Assembly: GCA_019243595.1 (NCBI GenBank)
Contig: JAFAUA010000122.1
Span: forward strand, 1 to 5,042
DNA: 5,042 nt
Source: Acidimicrobiia bacterium
GTDB taxonomy: Bacteria; Actinomycetota; Acidimicrobiia; Acidimicrobiales; AC-14
Reading direction: 5' to 3'
The position numbers were made by a program, and so were the translations under genes. Below the pieces are notes generated by a model. That model was not told the origin of the DNA and searched no databases. It saw only the letters and a list, made by a program, of their open reading frames with translations. Position 1 is the stretch's first letter; every line of letters begins with the position of its first letter. This document shows positions 1 through 5,042 of this stretch, piece after piece.

Positions 1-2
1 CG

Positions 3-143
3 CCGCTCCTGCGCGCCTACCTGAAGCGGTGGAAGGCGGAAGTCGGCGTCTTCTTCGACGGGGTCAGCAGCGACTCACCCGAGGAAGACGTGCGCCGCAT
101 CGCCCCGGATCATCCGGTGTTTCGCATCCAGCCCTCTGCATGA
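3..143 (+). CDS. C-terminal end of a probable deazaflavin (F420)-dependent nitroreductase-family protein (5' truncated by window edge)
   Basis: Only the last 46 codons and the TGA stop (141-143) are in the window. The peptide starts PLLRAYLKRWKAEVGVFFDG and has IAPDHPVFRI shortly before its end. From memory of the family, an 'LLRAYL.RW..EVG.FF(D/E)G' stretch followed about 20 residues later by 'IAP.HPVFR' closes many actinobacterial proteins annotated as deazaflavin-dependent oxidoreductases of the nitroreductase/DUF385 type. Those bind coenzyme F420 and reduce quinones or nitro compounds in the cytoplasm. The F420-binding split-barrel is off the window, so the cofactor cannot be checked. This frame is preferred over the overlapping upstream extension of the methyltransferase frame, which reads as an Arg/Gly-rich shadow. 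The stop overlaps the next gene's ATG by four bases, suggesting translational coupling. The exact subfamily is uncertain. Confidence 0.6.
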   Translation, partial: PLLRAYLKRWKAEVGVFFDGVSSDSPEEDVRRIAPDHPVFRIQPSA

Positions 144-886
144 AGGAGAGCATCTCCTTCGACCGCATCGCAGACCGCTACGACGAGACCCGGGGCGGCG
201 AGCAGCGCGGCGACACCCTCGCCGCCGATATCGACCCGTACCTCGGCGACGCCGAGCGCGTCCTCGAGGTCGGAGTGGGCACCGGGATCGTCGCTGCCGG
301 GCTCGGGAGGCTCGGCCGTCCTGTCGTCGGCGTCGACGTCGCGGCGGAGATGCTGGCGCGGGCCCACGAGCGCCTCGGATCTCGCGTCGCTCGTGCCGAC
401 GCCCACGCCCTTCCCGTGCCGACCGCGAGTGTCGACGGCGCCTACCTCGTCTGGGTCCTCCATGTCGTCGCCGACCCGGCCGCCGTCATCGCCGAGTGTG
501 CCCGGGTTCTCCGACCTGGCAGCCGGCTGGTCGTCATCGCCGGCCACCCGCGTACGGGCGACGCCGGCGACATGACCGAGTACAGCGCCACGCTCGACCA
601 CATCCGCACGGACCGGCCCGACAACGCCGAGGCGGTCGCTGCGTGGGCGCACGCCGCGGGCCTCGAGCGTCTCGCTTACAAAGAGTTGGTGGAGACGCAC
701 AGCTCGACGCCGGCCGACTTCGCCGACGTCATCGAGAAGCGCTCGTTCTCCTGGATCTGGGACCTCGACGAGCAGACCTGGAACGAGGTCGTGCAGCCGG
801 TGATCGACGGCCTCCGCGCCCTGCCGGAGCCAACTCGCGGCCGCAGCGTGACCCTCCGCCGCGACCTCCTGGCGTTCACCCGCTAG
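140..886 (+). CDS. Class I SAM-dependent methyltransferase (Methyltransf_11 type)
   Basis: A 248-residue cytosolic protein expected to transfer a methyl group from S-adenosylmethionine to an unidentified, probably small-molecule, acceptor. The Rossmann-fold motifs are in order. An N-terminal helix carries FDRIADRYDE (residues 8-17). Motif I is VLEVGVGTG (41-49). The acidic end of strand 2 is VVGVD, with Asp66 expected to bind the ribose. ARADAHALP (84-92) holds Asp87, expected near the adenine. The motif II/III region VDGAYLVWVLHVVAD (98-112) is followed by ARVLRPGSRLVV (121-132). The last 110 residues are family-variable and probably form the substrate cap, so the acceptor cannot be named. 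The ATG at 140 is chosen because homology begins there and it overlaps the upstream stop as ATGA. Extending to the GTG at 29 would only add an unlikely 37-residue basic tail. No Shine-Dalgarno sequence lies upstream of the ATG. The stop (884-886) overlaps that of the convergent cyclase gene. Confidence 0.88.
   Translation: MKESISFDRIADRYDETRGGEQRGDTLAADIDPYLGDAERVLEVGVGTGIVAAGLGRLGRPVVGVDVAAEMLARAHERLGSRVARADAHALPVPTASVDGAYLVWVLHVVADPAAVIAECARVLRPGSRLVVIAGHPRTGDAGDMTEYSATLDHIRTDRPDNAEAVAAWAHAAGLERLAYKELVETHSSTPADFADVIEKRSFSWIWDLDEQTWNEVVQPVIDGLRALPEPTRGRSVTLRRDLLAFTR
883..886. other. CTAG palindrome holding both stop codons of convergent genes
   Basis: The four bases CTAG read TAG on both strands. 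The plus-strand TAG at 884-886 ends the methyltransferase, and the minus-strand TAG at 885-883 ends the adenylyl cyclase. The two genes therefore overlap by four bases tail to tail, with no intergenic sequence. No GC-rich stem followed by a T-run is visible on either side, so transcripts from the two strands probably run into the opposing gene. Confidence 0.9.
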
Positions 887-2028
887 GACTCTTCTTCGTC
901 TTCCTTCGCCTGGCGCCGCTCACGGCGGGAGCGCATGCGGCGGGCGACTTCGGCGGGGAGGCCGGTTCGAGATGACCCTTCGCCCGGGCGGGCGAGAACC
1001 CACATCGGCGTCCACCCGATGCCCTTGAGGCGGCGGGGGCGCAGGGGCTTCCAGCCGAACCGATCGTCGCCCTCGAGCGCCTCGTGGACCTCGTCGGAGA
1101 CGACGGCACTGCCGGCGTAGGCGATGTTGACGATGCGGCTGGCCCGGTTGACCGCGGGGCCGAAGTAGTCACCCTCCCGGGGCAGCACCGGACCCGTCGC
1201 CAGCCCGACCCGCACGTCGGGAAGGTTCTCGTCGTCGCCGTAGACCTCGGCCAACGTCATGGCGATGAGCGCGCCCGACGCTGGGTCGTCGGTCACGAAC
1301 ATCACCTCGTCGCCGATCATCTTCACGACGCGGCCGCCGTGCTCGGCGACAGTGTCGTAGGCGATGTTCTCGAAGCGGTCCACGGTCGCCGCCAGCTCGT
1401 GCTCGTCGAACTGCTGGCTGATGGCGGTGAAACCGACCATGTCGGCGAACCCGACGGTTGCCGTCTCGTGTCCCGACTCGGCGCCGATGAACAGCTGCCG
1501 CTGGGCGGCGGCCGCCACGTGGCGCCGCCAGAGGTAGGTGACGAATCCCTCGATCGTCGGCAGAATGGCCGCCGTCACCGCGGTGACCGACTCGGCCAGT
1601 TCCTGCTCGCTGGCGCCCGCGTTGCGCAGCGGCTCCTCCACGCGGGCGCGCAGGGTCGCCATCTGGGAGTCGGCCATGCGTGACAGCGACTGGCCGAACA
1701 CGCGCGCCAGCTGCAACGCGACCTCGGGGTCGACCACGCCCTGGTCGATCAGCGCCTTGAGTGTGCGCAGGGCTTCGACGTCGCTATCCGTGAAGACGCG
1801 ATCGTCGTCGGCGGTGTCGGGGAAGCCGAGGGCCCGCCAGTAGCGACGGGCTTCGTCGAGGTCGAATCCCACCTGCTCGACCAGCTCGGCCCGGGTGTAG
1901 CGCTGCTCCCCCGGTATGAGGATGCGGTCGATGGCCAGCAGCTGCACGGCGTCGGCGCCCTGCTCCTCGGCTGCCGCTATTTCCTCCTCTGGCACGCCCT
2001 GCGCATGCAGAAACTCTCGAAGCGTCAT
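883..2028 (-). CDS. Class III adenylyl cyclase with N-terminal regulatory domain (Rv1264-like)
   Basis: A 381-residue soluble protein predicted to make cAMP from ATP. Residues 1 to about 180 form an Ala/Glu-rich helical region that resembles the adenylate cyclase regulatory domain of M. tuberculosis Rv1264, where it is autoinhibitory and pH-responsive. The catalytic domain (about 188-348) has every key residue visible. Metal-binding Asp196 is in FADMVGFT and Asp240 in MIGDEVMF. Substrate-defining Lys236 and Asp287 (GDYFG) predict ATP rather than GTP. Transition-state Asn294 and Arg298 lie in VNRASR. The Lys-Asp and Asp-Asn-Arg spacings match what I recall for Rv1264. Class III cyclases work as dimers. 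There are no membrane segments. The tail is an Arg run (363-372) then an acidic end (EDEEES). The ATG at 2028 is supported by GAGGT seven bases upstream and by its ATGA overlap with the preceding glycosidase stop; a start at 2196 would lie far inside that gene. Regulation by pH is inferred from the family only. Confidence 0.93.
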   Translation of the reverse strand: MTLREFLHAQGVPEEEIAAAEEQGADAVQLLAIDRILIPGEQRYTRAELVEQVGFDLDEARRYWRALGFPDTADDDRVFTDSDVEALRTLKALIDQGVVDPEVALQLARVFGQSLSRMADSQMATLRARVEEPLRNAGASEQELAESVTAVTAAILPTIEGFVTYLWRRHVAAAAQRQLFIGAESGHETATVGFADMVGFTAISQQFDEHELAATVDRFENIAYDTVAEHGGRVVKMIGDEVMFVTDDPASGALIAMTLAEVYGDDENLPDVRVGLATGPVLPREGDYFGPAVNRASRIVNIAYAGSAVVSDEVHEALEGDDRFGWKPLRPRRLKGIGWTPMWVLARPGEGSSRTGLPAEVARRMRSRRERRQAKEDEEES

Positions 2029-4346
2029 CCGAACGACCTCATTTCCGAGGTGCCGGCGACCGGTGAGAGAAGCGCCTCGCCGCGCGCGTCCGAGGTCGAC
2101 CATGTCGGGTCGAGGCCCGGAGCGGTCAACGTGACCGGGGCGGCGCCGGGATGGGGCTTGAGCTCCCACAGCAGCGCCGGGCGGTCGCCGTGCCAACGGA
2201 CGGCGAAGGAGAACAGCCCGTGATGAGTCGGAGCGTCGTGCACTTCAACGGAATGGCCTACCCATTCGTCGGGCAACAAGGACAGCACCGCCAGTCCGCC
2301 GGCGACTTCGCGCACCAGCAGATTGCGAACGAACGACAGGAAGTCGGCCGCTGCCCAACCGTGATGGCCGTCGCCCATGCAGCCCCCGCCCAGCTGCGGA
2401 TGGATGGCCTCGGGCCAGGTGTAGGTCGCGGTCGCGGCCGACAGCATCCAACGCAGCCGGTCGAGGGCCCGCCGGTCGCCCTGCTCCAGCTCGACGAACG
2501 CCAGCTGGAGCGTGAGGTACGTCCCGAGGCCGGTGTGGGCGATGCTCTGGAAGAACGCGTCGCCTTCGCAGAACTCGCGCACGGCGTCGACGGTGGCCAC
2601 GATCGCGGGATCGTCGGCGGGACGCAGGCCGAGCGGCGCGCACGCAACCAGCGACCCGATCATCGCCGGGTCCGGCCGGCGCCTGGGCCCGGCGGGAATG
2701 GCCCGCGTCTCGAGCTGTTCGGCCACGAGTGAGAGCGATCTATCGAGGTCGGCAGCCAGCTCGTGGGCCCACTCCCGCGCCCGGCCGGCAGCCCGTTCGT
2801 CGCCGGTGACGGCGAGGAGGTCGGCGCCGTCGAGTAGCCCACGCAGCGACCAGAAGTCGTCCCAGTAGTAGTAGTCGAACGGACCGAGGTGCTCGGCCGA
2901 GATGCTGGCGGGCATGAGACCCACGAGGGTCTCGTCGCGACGGCGGCGCTTCGAGTGGCGCTTGCGTTCGATCCAGCGCACCCCGCGGGACACTGACTGG
3001 ATCGTCGCCTGCAGCACCTCTTCATCGCGCGTCAGACGCCAATGCTCGGCGAGGGCCCAGATGGCGGCGCCGTTGGAGTCCCATTCCTGGCGCTGGCTGA
3101 AGAAGTAGCCGTCGACGTGCTGGCGCTCGGGATAGGAACGCAGAACCTCGGCGACCTCGGTGTGAAGCCCGAAGCGGTCCATGGCCGCCAGCATGTAGGC
3201 GGCATCGCGGAACCAGAACCGGTGGTACGTCGAGGGACCAGGCGTGATGTCGGCGCCGTCGTGGAACAGCAGCATGTAGCGGCGGTTCGCTTCGACGGCA
3301 TCGACGAGCGACTGATCAGGAAGCTCGAGTCGCATGCCTCGCCGTGTCTGCGTCTGCCAGGCCCGGGCCACGGACTCCGACGACGGCAACGACGGTGGCA
3401 GCTCCGGTATCCGCTCGACGCGCCGTCGAGTCAGGCGGCGCCGCCGCGTACGGCGTTCAGAGACCAGAGGTAAGGCGACACGCAGGGTGGCCCGGTGAGC
3501 GAGCGGAAAGAGGAACGCCGCCTGGGCCAGCCCGGCTTCGCAGCGCAGATCGGGAAGCACCTTGTCGGCACGGCCGTCGGTGACGATCCGCATCGAATCG
3601 CCGTCGTGGAACGTCGAGCCGGCAACGAGGGCGGGGTCGGTCGGGAAGAGCACGGCCGGCCGGCCGTCGACGGTGACCGTTCGGTCCACCAGTTCGACGC
3701 GCTCGACCACGGCCAGACCTTCGGGGTTGTAGGGCCGAACCGCGAGAGCGAGGGCGAATGGCAGGTTCGACGCGTTCTCGAACTCGACAACCGCCAGCTC
3801 CTCGGCGCCCTGCACGGCGTAGACGCGCTGCACGGCGTCCCCGCCCGGGACGCGCATCGCCGTCTCGACGACGGGCGTGTTGTCGACCAACCGCTGGCGG
3901 ACGCTCACCTCGCGCGACGGGAAGTGCCACCGGTCGTCGGCGCCGACCCACCAGTCGAGCGACCAGCCGTCGAACCACGGGGTGACCAGCCCGCGCGAGT
4001 CGACGATCGCCTCCCACGGCGAACCGACGTTGCCAACCATCGTCCAGTTGCGGTTGGTGAGGTTGGCGAGGGTCGGGATGTGACCGCGGGGCACGAACGC
4101 GGGCGACCGCGGGTCGAGCTGGCGCTCGAGCCAGAAGGGCCAGACCCAGTCCGGACCGAGCTGGGCGGCGGCCCGGGTGCGCAGCGCCCGGAACACGGTG
4201 CGCGCGCCAACGGGGAGCACCTCGGTCGGGAGTTGGACCTCGACGGTCTCACCGAGACGCTGGAACGTCGAGAGATGACGGACGATGTCGTCGCTGATGC
4301 GCATCCGCCCCATGGCCCTGCGCAACAGCCAGGTTCGGACGCCCAA
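2025..4346 (-). CDS. Cytosolic six-hairpin glycosidase-like protein, substrate unknown
   Basis: A 773-residue protein. I recognise the fold type but no characterised family. Residues 1 to about 320 are Trp-rich and strand-like (for example NLTNRNWTMVG 95-105 and WFDGWSLDWW 124-133), probably a beta-sandwich. Residues about 325-680 resemble an (alpha/alpha)6 barrel of the glucoamylase/trehalase/debranching-enzyme superfamily: HRFWFRDAAYML (375-386), GYFFSQRQEWDSNGAAIWAL (413-432), DYYYWDDFWSLRG (491-503), TYTWPEAIHP (641-650) and GGGCMGDGHHGWAAAD (653-668). A strand-rich C-terminal domain follows (about 684-770). Candidate catalytic acids are Asp381, Glu421/Asp423, Asp496/Asp497 and Glu646; which ones act is not known. 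There is no signal peptide or membrane segment, so it probably works in the cytoplasm, unlike many secreted relatives. Two odd Arg/Lys clusters lie at 298-312 and 459-471. The TTG start is chosen because GGGAG lies seven bases upstream and an in-frame TAG is two codons upstream; ATGs at residues 12 and 15 are alternatives. A glucan or other oligosaccharide substrate is a guess. Confidence 0.8.
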   Translation of the reverse strand: MGVRTWLLRRAMGRMRISDDIVRHLSTFQRLGETVEVQLPTEVLPVGARTVFRALRTRAAAQLGPDWVWPFWLERQLDPRSPAFVPRGHIPTLANLTNRNWTMVGNVGSPWEAIVDSRGLVTPWFDGWSLDWWVGADDRWHFPSREVSVRQRLVDNTPVVETAMRVPGGDAVQRVYAVQGAEELAVVEFENASNLPFALALAVRPYNPEGLAVVERVELVDRTVTVDGRPAVLFPTDPALVAGSTFHDGDSMRIVTDGRADKVLPDLRCEAGLAQAAFLFPLAHRATLRVALPLVSERRTRRRRLTRRRVERIPELPPSLPSSESVARAWQTQTRRGMRLELPDQSLVDAVEANRRYMLLFHDGADITPGPSTYHRFWFRDAAYMLAAMDRFGLHTEVAEVLRSYPERQHVDGYFFSQRQEWDSNGAAIWALAEHWRLTRDEEVLQATIQSVSRGVRWIERKRHSKRRRRDETLVGLMPASISAEHLGPFDYYYWDDFWSLRGLLDGADLLAVTGDERAAGRAREWAHELAADLDRSLSLVAEQLETRAIPAGPRRRPDPAMIGSLVACAPLGLRPADDPAIVATVDAVREFCEGDAFFQSIAHTGLGTYLTLQLAFVELEQGDRRALDRLRWMLSAATATYTWPEAIHPQLGGGCMGDGHHGWAAADFLSFVRNLLVREVAGGLAVLSLLPDEWVGHSVEVHDAPTHHGLFSFAVRWHGDRPALLWELKPHPGAAPVTLTAPGLDPTWSTSDARGEALLSPVAGTSEMRSFG
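2036..2040 (-). promoter_or_regulatory. Ribosome binding site of the adenylyl cyclase
   Basis: The minus strand reads GAGGT, then seven bases, then the ATG at 2028. This fits a Shine-Dalgarno sequence and fixes the cyclase start. It lies inside the last codons of the glycosidase gene, so the cyclase can load its own ribosomes as well as reuse those that end on the overlapping TGA. Confidence 0.7.
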
Positions 4347-4353
4347 CTGCTAG

Positions 4354-4358
4354 CTCCC
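4354..4358 (-). promoter_or_regulatory. Ribosome binding site of the glycosidase-like gene
   Basis: The minus strand reads GGGAG, seven bases before the TTG at 4346, within the 20-base gap after the gpsA stop. No comparably placed strong site is seen before the ATGs at residues 12 or 15, so this site decides the start. The gap is too short to hold a separate promoter comfortably, which supports cotranscription with gpsA. Confidence 0.6.
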
Positions 4359-4366
4359 GAGGCGAA

Positions 4367-5042
4367 TCATCTGATGCCGTGGAGCTCGGGCTTGGCTTCG
4401 CGTTGCATCAGAGCGGGGACGATCTCGCTGGCCTGCTTGCCGTCGTACAGCACGCCGACGACCTGCTCGGCAATCGGCATCTCGACGCCGACGCGGATCG
4501 AGAGGTCGAGCACCGCCTTGGACGACTTCACGCCCTCGGCCACCATATTCATCGCGGCGATGATCTCGTCGATCGTCTGACCCTGGCCCAGCGCCTCGCC
4601 GACGTGGCGGTTGCGGCTTTGCCGGCTGATGCACGTGGCGACCAGGTCGCCCATGCCCGCCAGGCCGGCGAAGGTCAGTGGCTCGCCGCCGAGGGCCACA
4701 CCCAGCCGGGTCAGCTCGTGGAGGCCACGAGTGATGAGTGCCGCCCGCGTGTTGTCGCCGAATCCCATGCCGTCGGCGATGCCGGCCGCGATGGCGATCA
4801 CATTCTTCAACGCGCCGCCGACCTCGCAGCCCACAACGTCGGGGTTGGTGTAGACGCGAAATGCCTCGGTGCTGAACAGGCCCTGCAGCTCATGGGCGAT
4901 GTCGTCGTCGTCGATGGCCACGACGCTCGCCGCCGGCCACCCGGCCATGACCTCCTTGGCCAGGTTGGGACCGGTGAGGACGCCGCGGGGGTGGTCGGGC
5001 GCGACGTCGGCGATGACCTCGGTCATGCGCTTCAGCGTGTCC
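4367..5042 (-). CDS. gpsA: NAD(P)+-dependent glycerol-3-phosphate dehydrogenase, 5' part cut off by window edge
   Basis: GpsA reduces dihydroxyacetone phosphate to sn-glycerol-3-phosphate, the backbone precursor of phospholipids, in the cytoplasm. About 224 of the usual 330 or so residues are present. The N-terminal nucleotide-binding GxGxxG motif lies beyond the window. Counting from the in-frame ATG at 5026, which is internal and not the start, the visible signatures are TGPNLAKEV (18-26), the catalytic-lysine motif GGALKNVIAIAAG (70-82, Lys74), GFGDNTRAALITRG (88-101), GLAGMGDLVATC.SRQSRNR (121-140) and MVAEGVKSS (161-169). The end, with MPIAEQVVGVLYDG and a short ALMQRE.KPEL tail, is typical of the family. 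Upstream of that ATG the frame stays open to the edge, reading DTLKR, as expected for the 'KG(I/L)E..T' region just before it. No frameshift or missing key residue is seen. It is the first visible gene of the minus-strand cluster and ends 20 bases before the glycosidase start. Confidence 0.96.
   Translation of the reverse strand, partial: DTLKRMTEVIADVAPDHPRGVLTGPNLAKEVMAGWPAASVVAIDDDDIAHELQGLFSTEAFRVYTNPDVVGCEVGGALKNVIAIAAGIADGMGFGDNTRAALITRGLHELTRLGVALGGEPLTFAGLAGMGDLVATCISRQSRNRHVGEALGQGQTIDEIIAAMNMVAEGVKSSKAVLDLSIRVGVEMPIAEQVVGVLYDGKQASEIVPALMQREAKPELHGIR

Noticed and set aside
105..117. Interrupted palindrome CCGGAT-C-ATCCGG just upstream of the methyltransferase, considered as an operator
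   Set aside because: It encodes the conserved APDHPVF-type end of the upstream protein, so coding constraint explains it. There is no promoter next to it and no second copy was seen.
29..139. N-terminal extension of the methyltransferase to a GTG at 29
   Set aside because: This stretch codes in another frame for the conserved end of the upstream gene, and the added residues look like a frame shadow.
110..700. Minus-strand open frame (196 codons) antisense to the methyltransferase
   Set aside because: The opposite strand carries clear SAM-binding motifs, while this frame shows only biased composition.
914..927. Small hairpin CGCCG-CTCA-CGGCG near the convergent gene ends, considered as a terminator
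   Set aside because: It has a stem of only five pairs, no T-run on either side, and lies within the cyclase coding sequence.
1084..1683. Plus-strand open frame (199 codons) antisense to the cyclase catalytic domain
   Set aside because: It lies opposite the conserved catalytic motifs of the cyclase and has no recognisable domain, so it is a GC-driven shadow.
2029..2196. N-terminal extension of the cyclase to an upstream start at 2196
   Set aside because: It would overlap the glycosidase gene by about 170 bases and adds Arg/Gly/Pro-rich sequence. The ATG at 2028 has a ribosome site and an ATGA overlap.
2151..2732. Plus-strand open frame (193 codons) opposite the glycosidase C-terminal half
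   Set aside because: It has no motifs, a Gln/Gly/Arg-rich composition and no supporting context, and lies opposite conserved barrel motifs.
3495..4580. Long plus-strand open frame (361 codons) antisense to the glycosidase gene and the end of gpsA
   Set aside because: Its translation is low-complexity and rich in Arg, Gly, Asp and Pro, with no family motifs. It is the expected mirror of high-GC codon bias opposite two well-supported genes.

Overview
The window is GC-rich (roughly two thirds G+C by eye) and almost entirely coding. The gene content suggests an actinobacterium, possibly a deep-branching or uncultured one such as the Acidimicrobiia. Two features point there: the tail of a probable F420 (deazaflavin)-dependent nitroreductase-type protein, and an adenylyl cyclase laid out like mycobacterial Rv1264. 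The taxonomic placement is inference, not a database match.

Layout: two plus-strand genes on the left converge on three minus-strand genes on the right. On the plus strand, the last 46 codons of a probable deazaflavin-dependent oxidoreductase (3-143) overlap by four bases (ATGA) the start of a class I SAM-dependent methyltransferase (140-886). On the minus strand, read right to left, are the 3' two thirds of gpsA (glycerol-3-phosphate dehydrogenase, running off the right edge, ending at 4367), a 20-base gap with a ribosome binding site, a large cytosolic six-hairpin glycosidase-like protein with a TTG start (4346-2025), and a class III adenylyl cyclase (2028-883) whose ATG overlaps the glycosidase stop, again as ATGA. 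The methyltransferase and cyclase meet tail to tail and share a CTAG palindrome that holds both stop codons.

The minus-strand genes look like one transcription unit joining phospholipid-precursor synthesis (GpsA), a carbohydrate-active enzyme of unknown substrate, and cAMP synthesis. The best candidate for new biology is the tight coupling of the uncharacterised glycosidase to an Rv1264-type cyclase. A functional link is inference from gene order only. There are no RNA genes, mobile elements, CRISPR arrays or convincing terminators, and no gene-free stretch longer than 20 bases between the five genes.
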